Shown here: positions 7,873 to 15,392 of the stretch, piece after piece
How positions within the stretch are numbered: the first letter of the stretch is position 1
Layout of the letters: every line of letters begins with the position of its first letter
Source: Oscillospiraceae bacterium
GTDB lineage: Bacteria; Bacillota; Clostridia; Oscillospirales; Oscillospiraceae
Length of the DNA stretch: 32,866 nt
Direction of reading: 5' to 3'
NCBI GenBank assembly: GCA_904501855.1
Contig: CAJGCI010000005.1
Coordinates: 1 to 32,866, forward strand
Made by a program: the position numbers and the translations under genes
Notes under the pieces: model-generated
The model's database searches: none
What the model was told of the DNA's origin: nothing
The model's input: only the letters and a program-made list of their open reading frames with translations

Positions 7873-8865
7873 GTGAGATACGAATTATTCGGAGAATCCC
7901 ATGGCCCCGCCATCGGAGTCGTCCTCACCGGGGTCCCGGCGGGACTGAAACTGGATACGGAATTCATCCTCTCGGAAATGGCACGGCGTGCTCCGGGAAA
8001 GAACAGCACGTCCACTGCCCGGAAGGAGTCGGATCTTCCGGAGATCATTTCGGGAGTACTGGACGGTGTCACTACGGGAGCTCCGCTGTGTGCCCTGATC
8101 CGAAACTCCGACCAGCATTCCTCGGATTATTCCGAATTTAAACGGAAACCCCGTCCGTCTCATTCGGACTATGCCGCGCATGTCCGGTATGACGGACACA
8201 ACGATATCCGCGGCGGAGGTCATTTTTCCGGACGGCTGACGGCACCGCTGGTGTTCGCCGGCGCGGTGGCCAAACTGTTTCTGAAAGAGAAGGGGATCGA
8301 CGTGTCCTCCGTCATCCGCAATATCGGCGGAGTGGAGGATCCCACACCGGAACAGATGGAGGAAGTGATCCTTCAGGCCCGAAGCGAGGAGGACAGCGTC
8401 GGAGGTATCGTCGGAATCACGATTTCCAATGTGCCCGCGGGCATCGGCAGTCCCGACCGGGGAGAGAATATCGAAGGGGAGATGGCCCGCGCCATGTTTG
8501 CCATCCCCGCCGTAAAGGGGATCCAGTTCGGCGCCGGTTTCCGTCTTGCCTCCATGCGGGGCAGCGAAGCCAACGACGCCCTGCGCGTGGAAAACGGAAG
8601 AATAGTCACCAAGACGAATCATGCCGGCGGTATCAACGGCGGCATCTCCAACGGTATGCCGATCCAGTTTGATGTGGTGTTTCGTCCCACGCCTTCCATC
8701 GGGAAGGAACAGGAGACCGTGGATCTTGAGACGATGGAAAACACGACCCTGTGCATCAGGGGACGGCATGATCCCTGCGTGGTGCTCCGGGCGCGGCCTG
8801 TAGTGGAAGCGGCAGCGGCCCTTACCATAATGGACCTGATGCAGCGTCAGGCCGGAAACATCTAA
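7873..8865 (+). CDS. aroC: Chorismate synthase
   Basis: Seventh and last shikimate step: FMN-dependent anti-1,4-elimination of phosphate from EPSP to chorismate. 330 residues, shorter than the usual 350-390. It starts almost directly at the first conserved block (ELFGESHG, with a catalytic His) and lacks the extra N-terminal residues. The second block reads RGGGHFSGRLTAPL rather than the classical GGRSSARET, a variant I associate with Clostridia-type enzymes. The last block, IRGRHDPCVV followed by RARPVVEAAAA, is intact. GTG start immediately after the aroA TAA, with GAGGAGGAATCA as ribosome-binding site, so the genes are tightly coupled. Confidence 0.94.
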   Translation: MRYELFGESHGPAIGVVLTGVPAGLKLDTEFILSEMARRAPGKNSTSTARKESDLPEIISGVLDGVTTGAPLCALIRNSDQHSSDYSEFKRKPRPSHSDYAAHVRYDGHNDIRGGGHFSGRLTAPLVFAGAVAKLFLKEKGIDVSSVIRNIGGVEDPTPEQMEEVILQARSEEDSVGGIVGITISNVPAGIGSPDRGENIEGEMARAMFAIPAVKGIQFGAGFRLASMRGSEANDALRVENGRIVTKTNHAGGINGGISNGMPIQFDVVFRPTPSIGKEQETVDLETMENTTLCIRGRHDPCVVLRARPVVEAAAALTIMDLMQRQAGNI

Positions 8866-8915
8866 GGAACCTTCCAGGAAAGGAGCGTACATCCTCCGGG
8901 TGTGCATGAAAACGG

Positions 8916-10397
8916 ATGGATATCAAAGAGCTCAGAGAACAGATCAACGAGATCGATGAAAAACTGGTGGAACTGTTTTTGAAACGCATGGACATCAGTT
9001 CCGGTGTCGCCGCCTATAAAAAGGAGAGGGGACTGCCGGTATTTGATGCCGCGCGGGAGCGCAGTCACCTTCAGGAACTGCAGGAACATGCGGATCCGCC
9101 GATGGATGAATATGTGCTGGAATTCTTTCAGGACGTCATGCGTCTCAGCCGTGCCCATCAGAAGATCCGGAACGGCAAGTTCGGCCTGCTGGGAGAGAAA
9201 CTGGGACACAGCTACTCTCCTCAGATCCATGAGATGGCAGCGGGATACCGTTACGATCTGATCGAAGTGGAGCGGGATCAGCTGGAACAATTCATGAAGG
9301 GCAATGACTATGACGGGTTCAATGTCACCATTCCCTATAAAAAGGCGGTCATTCCGTTCCTGGATGAGATCACGCCTCAGGCGGAAAAGATCGGCAGTGT
9401 CAATACCGTGGTACGCCTGAAAGACGGACAGCTTCGCGGAGACAACACGGACTACACCGGTTTTGCCTACATGGTGGAACGGGCCGGAGTCCCCGTAAAA
9501 GATAAAAAATGCATGATCCTCGGAAACGGCGGCGTGGCCCCCACTATCCGGGCGGTGCTGCAGGATATGGGCGCTGCGGAGATCCTCACGGTGTCCAGAA
9601 AAGGCGAACTGAATTTCGGGAACTTCTATGATCATGACGATGTTCAGATCCTGGTCAACGCGACTCCCGTCGGGATGTATCCCAATAACGGAGAGTCTCT
9701 GGCGGATCTGACGAGACTTCCTGCTCTGGAGGGCGTGTTCGATGTGATCTACAACCCCTACCGCACCCAACTGATCCTGGATGCGGAGAAGAGAGGGATC
9801 CCCTGTTCTGGAGGCCTGTCCATGCTGGTCTCTCAGGGAATCGCAGCCGCGGAACGTTTCCTCGACCGTAAGATCCCGAAGGAGCGGGTGGAGGAGATCA
9901 TCGGAAAACTGGAATCCCAGATGATGAACATTGCACTCATTGCCATGCCCGGTGCCGGAAAGACTTCCTGCGGGAAGAAACTGGAGAAACTCACCGGCCG
10001 GAAACTGGTGGATATGGATGCGGAGATCGAGAAAAAGATCGGATGCAGCATTCCCGAGTTTTTTGCGGAAAAAGGGGAGGATGCGTTCCGGAAAGTGGAG
10101 ACCGAAGTGCTTCGTGAATTCTCCAAGAAAAGCGGTCTCATCATCGCGACCGGCGGTGGCGTCGTTACCCGGGACGAGAATTATCCTCTTCTGCATCAGA
10201 ACAGCCATATCGTGTTCCTGGACCGGGAGGACATGACAACGTTGTCGAAGGCCGGCAGACCGGTCTCTCAGTCTACCCCGGTGGAAAAACTGATCCGGGA
10301 AAGAATGCCGAAATACCGAGGATGGTCGGATATCACCATCCAGTGTGTCAACGCTTATGAGAATGCGAAAAAGATCATAAAGGAGTTGAAACTGTGA
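8916..10397 (+). CDS. aroE-aroK: Three-domain fusion: chorismate mutase, shikimate dehydrogenase, shikimate kinase
   Basis: A single 493-residue ORF. Residues 1-85 are an AroQ-type chorismate mutase (apparent active-site residues Arg7, Arg24, Lys36, Asp44, Gln82), converting chorismate to prephenate. Residues 88-330 are shikimate dehydrogenase: catalytic Lys142 in NVTIPYK, Asp179 in GDNTDYTGF, NADP-fold loop LGNGGVAPT (202-210) and Gln307. Residues 337-493 are shikimate kinase: P-loop MPGAGKTS (344-351), DMD (366-368), Arg392 in FRKVE, and GGG (413-415). It therefore supplies shikimate steps four and five plus the step feeding TyrA. ATG 8916 is fixed by an in-frame TGA at 8907, yet no good Shine-Dalgarno lies next to it. 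The nearest GGAG is about 30 bases upstream, possibly paired with CCTCC. Overlaps aroQ by 4 bases. Confidence 0.93.
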   Translation: MDIKELREQINEIDEKLVELFLKRMDISSGVAAYKKERGLPVFDAARERSHLQELQEHADPPMDEYVLEFFQDVMRLSRAHQKIRNGKFGLLGEKLGHSYSPQIHEMAAGYRYDLIEVERDQLEQFMKGNDYDGFNVTIPYKKAVIPFLDEITPQAEKIGSVNTVVRLKDGQLRGDNTDYTGFAYMVERAGVPVKDKKCMILGNGGVAPTIRAVLQDMGAAEILTVSRKGELNFGNFYDHDDVQILVNATPVGMYPNNGESLADLTRLPALEGVFDVIYNPYRTQLILDAEKRGIPCSGGLSMLVSQGIAAAERFLDRKIPKERVEEIIGKLESQMMNIALIAMPGAGKTSCGKKLEKLTGRKLVDMDAEIEKKIGCSIPEFFAEKGEDAFRKVETEVLREFSKKSGLIIATGGGVVTRDENYPLLHQNSHIVFLDREDMTTLSKAGRPVSQSTPVEKLIRERMPKYRGWSDITIQCVNAYENAKKIIKELKL

Positions 10398-10834
10398 AGA
10401 TTCTTGTGATCAACGGACCGAATATCAATATGGTAGGGATCCGGGAGCCGGATATTTACGGAAAGCAGGACTTTCAGGCATTGCAGGATTCCATCCGACT
10501 CTGGGCGGAGGAACTGGGAGTGGAAGTGGAACTGTATCAGTCCAACCACGAGGGAGATCTTGTGGATGCGATCCAGAAAGCGTATTTCGATCAGATCGAC
10601 GGGATCGTCATCAATCCCGCGGCATATACCCACACCAGTGTTGCCATCCTGGATGCATTGAAGGCGGTGAGTATCCCGACGGTGGAAGTACATCTCTCCG
10701 ACATCTATTCCAGAGACAAGTTCCGGCAGTTCTCCTATACCTCGATGGCGGCGGAAAAGACCATCGCCGGAGATGGGTTTGACGGATACAGGCATGCCAT
10801 GGAATACCTTATTGAAAAATACAGAAACGCATGA
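10394..10834 (+). CDS. aroQ: 3-dehydroquinate dehydratase, type II
   Basis: Third shikimate step: dehydrates 3-dehydroquinate to 3-dehydroshikimate. 146 residues, typical of the small dodecameric type II enzyme. Motifs: NGPNINMVGIREPDIYG with catalytic Tyr22, INPAAYTHTS with His80, and EVHLSDIYSRDKFRQ with the substrate-contacting Arg. GTG start overlaps the stop of the preceding fusion gene (GTGA). The family consensus has NLNLLG where this has NINMVG, a conservative change. It completes the seven-step set and is directly followed by a strong terminator. Confidence 0.96.
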   Translation: MKILVINGPNINMVGIREPDIYGKQDFQALQDSIRLWAEELGVEVELYQSNHEGDLVDAIQKAYFDQIDGIVINPAAYTHTSVAILDALKAVSIPTVEVHLSDIYSRDKFRQFSYTSMAAEKTIAGDGFDGYRHAMEYLIEKYRNA

Positions 10835-10870
10835 AAAAAGCAGTGGTTTATGAAAAACCACTGCTTTTTA
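10834..10870. terminator. Bidirectional terminator between aroQ and the anti-sigma gene
   Basis: An 11-bp perfect stem (AGCAGTGGTTT 10839-10849 with AAACCACTGCT 10855-10865) flanked by A5 and T5, so a U-tract is produced on either strand. It overlaps the aroQ stop and also serves the convergent gene ending at 10886. Confidence 0.9.
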
Positions 10871-10885
10871 TTGTTTTGTGTACGA

Positions 10886-12034
10886 TCAGAAGGGGAGGAA
10901 GGAATTCCAGAAATTGTAGAATCCCTGCCATGCATGTTCGAAGATGTTCGGTACCCGTTCCGGTGATGAGGAGCCGCCGGAGAATCCGAAGACGACCGGG
11001 GACTGACTGGAGTTGGGATCCCGGATCACGAGTGACCATTCGGAATTGCCGTTCTGTTCCATGGTGATCCAGCGGTTGTAATTGACCGGATCATTGGCCG
11101 CCGGATTGGCGTTGACCAGCTGGGCATAGGTCTCGGAGATGTCCTGAGCCATCTGCAGAGCAGTCTCAAGTTCCATGGAGGCGATGCCGATAAGATCCAG
11201 CTGTTCCTCGTTGATGTCTCCGGCAACGTTGCCGATACGGTTGAGAGATGTACTGACGTAATCGGCCACCTGGTTCAGGGCCTGAATGTTCATGTCCGCC
11301 AGTCTCGTATAATCGTATTCCGTTGCGTTCAGATTGTCGGCGATGCTGCTGATGAGAGCGGCTTTGCCTACGGAGATCTCATTCTGCATGGCGAGCTCAC
11401 CATACTTTGCAGGATCCGGCAGGTGCTGCGCGAGAATGGAAAGGGACATGTGCTCCTTCTTTGCCGATTCCTGCAGTCCGTTTATCATCAGGTCGGACAG
11501 ATGCTGTGCCTGCTGTTCATTCCCGTTTACCACCGTGACAAGAATGGAGTTGCTGGTGGGTGTGATGTAGGAGCTGCCGGACAACTCGGTCAGGAGCTGA
11601 TCCACACAGTCGTTGACTTTGGTGGTTGTCATCAGTACGTTGGTCAGAAGCTCTTCCGCATCCTTGTTCAGCGGGATCAGCTGACTGACCTGATCGGTTT
11701 CTTCGTTGATCTTGATCTCAATACTCGGGTTGATGTCCAGGATCACGGCCGGTGAGCCGTCATCGGCATAGACTACCGAGGAGTCCTTGGATTCGTTGAG
11801 ATGCTGGGAGGAATCCGGAACGATAACGGTAGGTGCCGATTTATACTTCATCAGCACGACGGAACTGATAATGATCAGCGCAAATGCGGCGGCAATGGCT
11901 GCCCAGCGGGTCCAGACGATGCTGGCGCGGGAAGTTTTCTTCGCCGGTTTACTGAACTCAGTTTCCTCGTAGAGTTCCTGTATGAACTTGTCGTCAACCT
12001 CATTGAGAAGATCCATGAAATCTTCAGTTCTCAC
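10886..12034 (-). CDS. RsgI-like membrane anti-sigma factor
   Basis: 382 residues. A cytoplasmic N-terminal part (1-41) expected to bind the sigma factor, one membrane helix (about 42-63), then an extracytoplasmic part. Residues 92-130 match the RsgI middle domain: AVILDINPSIEIKIN followed by LIPLNKDAEELL. In clostridial RsgI proteins the Asn-Pro bond of this motif undergoes autoproteolysis as the first signalling step. Here it is Asn102-Pro103. The remaining C-terminal region shows no carbohydrate-binding module that I recognise, unlike cellulosome RsgI proteins, so the sensed signal is unknown. GTG start overlaps the sigma stop (GTGA), implying coupled synthesis of the pair. Family assignment rests on the motif and on the partner gene. 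Confidence 0.8.
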   Translation of the reverse strand: MRTEDFMDLLNEVDDKFIQELYEETEFSKPAKKTSRASIVWTRWAAIAAAFALIIISSVVLMKYKSAPTVIVPDSSQHLNESKDSSVVYADDGSPAVILDINPSIEIKINEETDQVSQLIPLNKDAEELLTNVLMTTTKVNDCVDQLLTELSGSSYITPTSNSILVTVVNGNEQQAQHLSDLMINGLQESAKKEHMSLSILAQHLPDPAKYGELAMQNEISVGKAALISSIADNLNATEYDYTRLADMNIQALNQVADYVSTSLNRIGNVAGDINEEQLDLIGIASMELETALQMAQDISETYAQLVNANPAANDPVNYNRWITMEQNGNSEWSLVIRDPNSSQSPVVFGFSGGSSSPERVPNIFEHAWQGFYNFWNSFLPF

Positions 12035-12591
12035 AAGTTGATACCATCCTTTTCCAGCTGTTTTTTCAATCGTTGACGGAGTCTGTGCAACATGGAAGAT
12101 GCCTTGGACAGACTCATGCCGTATGTGGAAGCAATGACAGCGACCGGTTCCATCATCCAGTACCGCCGCATGAAGACTCCGCGCTCGGTCTTGGAAAGAG
12201 CACCGAGAAAACGGTTCAGTGCTTCCTGTATTTCTTTGGAGTCCTCCATCTGAGCCAGTTCGTTTTTTCCGTGAAGAATATCGCCAAGTTCCTCAAAGGC
12301 GATCTGAGATTCACCGCCGCCTCTGCGTTCGGCATTGGTCTTTCGCAACATGTCCAGTGCCAGGTTCCGTGTGATCTTGCCGACATAGGCGGCCAGATTT
12401 TCCGGCCGGTTGGGGGGGATGGAGTTCCATACGCGAAGAAGCATGTCATTGACGCACTCATCGCAGTCCTCGTTGTTGCCCAATATGTTAAACGCAATGG
12501 TATGGCAGTAATTCTCGTATTTAATTCTTAATTCTTCCAGTGCGGAATCAGGGTCAGAGAAGAACAGTTCGACAATGAATTGATCTTCCAC
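12031..12591 (-). CDS. ECF-type sigma-70 family RNA polymerase sigma factor
   Basis: 186 residues with region 2 (about 20-90, including YVGKITRNLALDMLRK) and region 4 (about 118-182, with a helix-turn-helix at 148-170) and no regions 1 or 3. It directs RNA polymerase to an unknown regulon and is presumably held inactive by the RsgI-like protein encoded 4 bases overlapping downstream. The GTG at 12591 is chosen because AAAGGAG lies 6 bases upstream. The longer frame from ATG 12639 would start inside the terminator hairpin and is rejected. It resembles ECF factors more than classical SigI, which lacks a standard region 4. Confidence 0.88.
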   Translation of the reverse strand: MEDQFIVELFFSDPDSALEELRIKYENYCHTIAFNILGNNEDCDECVNDMLLRVWNSIPPNRPENLAAYVGKITRNLALDMLRKTNAERRGGGESQIAFEELGDILHGKNELAQMEDSKEIQEALNRFLGALSKTERGVFMRRYWMMEPVAVIASTYGMSLSKASSMLHRLRQRLKKQLEKDGINL

Positions 12592-12621
12592 AAATAACTC
12601 CTTTGTCAAAAATAATAACGT

Positions 12622-12700
12622 AAAAAAACAGGGAATCATGCAGTCTTAAAAAAGATTAATGATTTTCTTTTTTAATGCATGATCATAGGGGGAATCCCTG
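12622..12700 (-). terminator. Long terminator-like hairpin in the leader of the sigma operon
   Basis: Read on the minus strand, CAGGGA...TCCCTG, ATCATGCA...TGCATGAT and TTAAAAAAGA...TCTTTTTTAA nest into one long hairpin (12629-12700), followed at once by seven U residues (12628-12622). It ends 31 bases before the sigma GTG. It may terminate the rluA transcript, condition read-through into the sigma operon, or both. If it terminates all transcripts, no room remains for a promoter before the sigma gene. Confidence 0.7.
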
Positions 12701-12721
12701 CAGTTCAGACTGTGTTTTCAT

Positions 12722-12760
12722 AAAGCCGGACGGGCACTCTGTACCCGGAAAACCGGCTTT
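12722..12760 (-). other. Structured hairpin in the rluA-sigma intergenic region
   Basis: AAAGCCGG pairs with CCGGCTTT, enclosing CGGGTAC pairing with GTGCCCG around an AGA loop: about 15 bp with an asymmetric internal loop. On the minus strand it follows a TATAAT at 12779-12774 (its -35 is poor) and precedes the long terminator hairpin. It may be a weak rluA terminator or part of a leader RNA. I do not recognise a known riboswitch class. Confidence 0.55.
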
Positions 12761-12817
12761 GACTTCTTAGACCATTATAGTACCATATTATTACCGTTTT
12801 TTGAACATCCAGAATCG

Positions 12818-13696
12818 TTAAAATAGACGGGACATGTCTTCGGGAAGTGGATCTACCAGATCCAGCACTTCACCGGTGACCGGATGGACCAGATGGATCC
12901 GGTGGGAGTGCAGTGCCGGCCGTCGGATCATTTCGGAAACCGTGCCGTAGACAGGGTCCCCGATCAGCGGATGGCCACAGGAGGAAAAATGGATCCGGAT
13001 CTGATGCGTCCGTCCCGTGACGGGAAACGCGGAGACCAGAGACCGTCCGTTTGATTCCTGAAGTGTTTCATACCGGGTCTCGGAGGCGAGTCCCTCCGGA
13101 TCTATGACCCGGCGGATGCCCTCCACCGGATCCCGGGAGACGGGCTTGCAGATCGTGCCGCAGGGGGGATCCATGACTCCTTCGATTACGGCAAGATAGC
13201 TTCTCTCAAAATCCGCTGTATGCATCCGGGAACGCAGCCGGTCATGGACATAGGCGGATTTTGCGATGACCAGAAGTCCGGAGGTGCCCTTGTCCAGCCG
13301 GTGCGCCGGATGGAAGGAGCAGTCCTGTCCGTAACGCCATGAACAGGCATTGGCCACCGTAATACTGGGAAGACGGTCGGATCCGTGTACGGCCATGCCG
13401 GCAGGCTTGTGGATGATGAGAAGATCCGCATCCTCATACCGGATGTCCAGGGAGAATTCCCGAGGCTCCGCAGGATTGAAGGGATCCAGATCCGTGATGT
13501 TCACCGTGAGCAGATCCCCGGTTTTCACCAGTGCATTGGTGTATACTTTCTCTCCGTTCAGACAGATGCCGTCCGGTTTCGTTTTCAGCCGGGAGATCAG
13601 GGAAGAGGCAAAATGGAACTGCTGTTTGAGCACCCGTCGCACCGGCAGACCGTTCATGTCTTCCGGTATTTTCAATTCCAGGATACGGTTATCCAT
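12818..13696 (-). CDS. RluA-family RNA pseudouridine synthase
   Basis: 292 residues. Isomerises uridine to pseudouridine in rRNA or tRNA. The exact site cannot be told from sequence. The N-terminal 65 residues look like an S4-type RNA-binding domain (PVRRVLKQQF, ICLNGEKVYTNALVKTGD). The catalytic motif HRLDKGTSG has Asp135, and later conserved blocks (SYLAVIEG, TGRTHQIRIHFSSCGHPLIGDPVYG) are intact. ATG 13696 has AAAGGAGG 6 bases upstream. A longer frame to 13753 would overlap the gene's own promoter and is rejected. Transcribed from its own promoter, divergent from the gene at 13852. Confidence 0.92.
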   Translation of the reverse strand: MDNRILELKIPEDMNGLPVRRVLKQQFHFASSLISRLKTKPDGICLNGEKVYTNALVKTGDLLTVNITDLDPFNPAEPREFSLDIRYEDADLLIIHKPAGMAVHGSDRLPSITVANACSWRYGQDCSFHPAHRLDKGTSGLLVIAKSAYVHDRLRSRMHTADFERSYLAVIEGVMDPPCGTICKPVSRDPVEGIRRVIDPEGLASETRYETLQESNGRSLVSAFPVTGRTHQIRIHFSSCGHPLIGDPVYGTVSEMIRRPALHSHRIHLVHPVTGEVLDLVDPLPEDMSRLF

Positions 13697-13724
13697 GGCT
13701 TGCCTCCTTTCCTGCTTTTTGTGC

Positions 13725-13753
13725 ATTGTAAAAGCTTTTCTTCCTGACGTCAA
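13725..13753 (-). promoter_or_regulatory. Promoter of the RluA-family gene
   Basis: On the minus strand TTGACG (13753-13748), 17-base spacer, TACAAT (13730-13725). Its -35 box lies only 13 bases from the -35 box of the divergent promoter at 13767. Confidence 0.75.
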
Positions 13754-13766
13754 GGCGCTAAAACCA

Positions 13767-13795
13767 TTGAGTTTGACTTCCCGATGACTTATAAT
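13767..13795 (+). promoter_or_regulatory. Promoter of the hypothetical gene at 13852
   Basis: TTGAGT (13767-13772), 17-base spacer, consensus TATAAT (13790-13795). A TTGACT nearer the -10 is only 11 bases away and is less likely to be the -35. Confidence 0.7.
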
Positions 13796-13851
13796 GGGAA
13801 AGACGCTCCGACCAGCCGTCGGACCATCATCTCACCGGGAGGATCGAATCC

Positions 13852-14601
13852 ATGATCAATACGAATGGAGACAACAATTTTCTGAACAATCACTACGACG
13901 GGGACAGCTGGTCTGCGCCCATCCTGCAGATGCCGGAAGAGCTGACGCGTTTCTTCTCGAATACCAGTATCGCCGGTCGCCGTATTTCGCATATTTTTTC
14001 CGTAGGCCCCGCCTACAACATGTCGCAGGAGTGGATGCAGAACTTTGCCATCGCCCTTTCTCAGCAGGAAGGGGATAATGATCACTTCATCCCGCCTCTT
14101 ATCGAGTTCATCCCGCCGGAAACGGTGTTTTCCAGACTGATCCTGGTGGATCATCCCATTATCATTCAGTTTGACACCGGAGACCGCCTGGAAGTCCTCT
14201 TTGCTCACGGCGGTGAAGTTCGCGTGAGCATCAACGCGCTTCCTCTGAGCCTGGAAGCGGCCAACGGCGCCCGGAACATCAATCTGGATCTGATGTTCTC
14301 CGAAGTCATCGGTCAGCGCATCTCCGGGATCCAGATAGGACGCCGGAAGGAACTGCCGGAAGACTGGGAACCGCCTCACGGAGAGGACTGGAAGGAGCAG
14401 GATGCTCTGATCGCCTATATCCTTTTCGAGACCACCGGAGAAGCCGGACTTGCGTTTGAACCTTATAAGGAGACCGGAAGGGTATTCCTTCTGGGAAGGG
14501 ATCGGAAGATCCGCCCCATCACGTGGGGACAGCTGCAGACCGCGATCACGCTGGAGCCTCTGGGGGAAAGCAATCTGGATATCCACAAATACGATTATTA
14601 A
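13852..14601 (+). CDS. Hypothetical protein, 249 aa
   Basis: I do not recognise this family. It is an acidic, soluble-looking protein with no signal peptide, no membrane helix and only scattered Cys or His, so no obvious metal site. The N-terminal 25 residues are Asn/Asp-rich and look disordered. The rest alternates hydrophobic strands (RLILVDHPIIIQFDTGDRLEVLF, shortened here to IIIQFDTGDRLEVLF, then GEVRVSINALPL) with polar loops, which suggests a mostly beta fold. It has its own promoter, a GGAGG 9 bases before ATG 13852 and a strong terminator after it, and its codon use looks like that of its neighbours, so it is a real monocistronic gene. No functional link to the flanking rluA or truA can be drawn from position alone. 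Confidence 0.85.
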   Translation: MINTNGDNNFLNNHYDGDSWSAPILQMPEELTRFFSNTSIAGRRISHIFSVGPAYNMSQEWMQNFAIALSQQEGDNDHFIPPLIEFIPPETVFSRLILVDHPIIIQFDTGDRLEVLFAHGGEVRVSINALPLSLEAANGARNINLDLMFSEVIGQRISGIQIGRRKELPEDWEPPHGEDWKEQDALIAYILFETTGEAGLAFEPYKETGRVFLLGRDRKIRPITWGQLQTAITLEPLGESNLDIHKYDY

Positions 14602-14613
14602 TAACGGAAGACC

Positions 14614-14645
14614 AAAAAAAGGAGCGCAGATGCGCTCCTTTTTTT
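14614..14645. terminator. Bidirectional terminator between the hypothetical gene and truA
   Basis: A7, then GGAGCGC, loop AGAT, GCGCTCC and T7. It gives a GC-rich stem with a U-tract on both strands and serves the two convergent genes. It abuts the truA stop. Confidence 0.93.
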
Positions 14646-15382
14646 CAGTATTCCACGTTCCAAAGAAACAGCCCCTGAGGGGGCGCGGTAAATCCCGCGT
14701 CGGCACGGACCCCGCTTTCCAGTGCGTGAGACAGATCCTCCGCCGTTTTTTCTCCCGATCCCACTTCGATGAGGGAGCCGGTGAGGATTCTTACCATATT
14801 ATATAGAAAACCGTCGGCGGAGTATTCCAGAATGATCTCCGGACCATCCTGTGAGATTGTGATCTCCCGGATCGTCCGGACACTGCTGTGTTTCTTGTTC
14901 CGGCTGGAAGTAAAAGCGGAGAAATCATGCTTTCCTGTGAAAAGGGAGGAGGCGTTCCTCATGGCAGCCAGATCCAGCGGACCGGGATATACGGTACGGT
15001 ATTTTCGCTGAAATACACAGGGTTCTTCCGAATTCCAGAGATAGTACCGGTAAGTCTTCCCGGTACAGCTCAGCCGGGCATGAAACGATTCCGGGACTGG
15101 TTCCAGCTGCAGAACCCCGATGTCCTGAGGCAGCTGATGGCGGAGCTGGCTGAGGATCCGGGCCGGTTCCAGATCCTGCCCGCAGTGAAAGTTTGCCACC
15201 TGCATGCGGGCGTGAACACCGGCGTCCGTTCGTCCGGAGGCCTGGATGGATACCTCTTCGTGAAGGATGTCCTTCAGAACAGATTCCATTTTATGCTGAA
15301 TGGTACTGGATACATTGTTCTGATTCTGCCATCCGCGGTAGCGGGAACCGTCATAGCAGAACGTGAGCTTGTAATTTGCCAT
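14645..15382 (-). CDS. truA: tRNA pseudouridine(38-40) synthase TruA
   Basis: Converts uridines 38-40 of the tRNA anticodon stem-loop to pseudouridine. 245 residues, the standard length. The N-terminal strand KLTFCYDGSRYRGWQNQ, the catalytic ASGRTDAGVHA with Asp53, GKTYRYYLW, HDFSAFTSS and the C-terminal FLYNMVRILTGSLIEVG are all typical. ATG 15382 has GAGGA just upstream. The longer frame to 15448 overlaps the end of the preceding gene and is rejected. It is the last gene of a three-gene minus-strand unit, beginning 10 bases after the YlmH-like stop. Confidence 0.95.
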   Translation of the reverse strand: MANYKLTFCYDGSRYRGWQNQNNVSSTIQHKMESVLKDILHEEVSIQASGRTDAGVHARMQVANFHCGQDLEPARILSQLRHQLPQDIGVLQLEPVPESFHARLSCTGKTYRYYLWNSEEPCVFQRKYRTVYPGPLDLAAMRNASSLFTGKHDFSAFTSSRNKKHSSVRTIREITISQDGPEIILEYSADGFLYNMVRILTGSLIEVGSGEKTAEDLSHALESGVRADAGFTAPPQGLFLWNVEY

Positions 15383-15392
15383 ACATGAATCC

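Noticed and set aside
12592..12639. N-terminal extension of the sigma factor to ATG 12639
   Set aside because: The extra 16 codons begin in the terminator hairpin and run over the AAAGGAG site of the GTG start. The added residues are not sigma-like.
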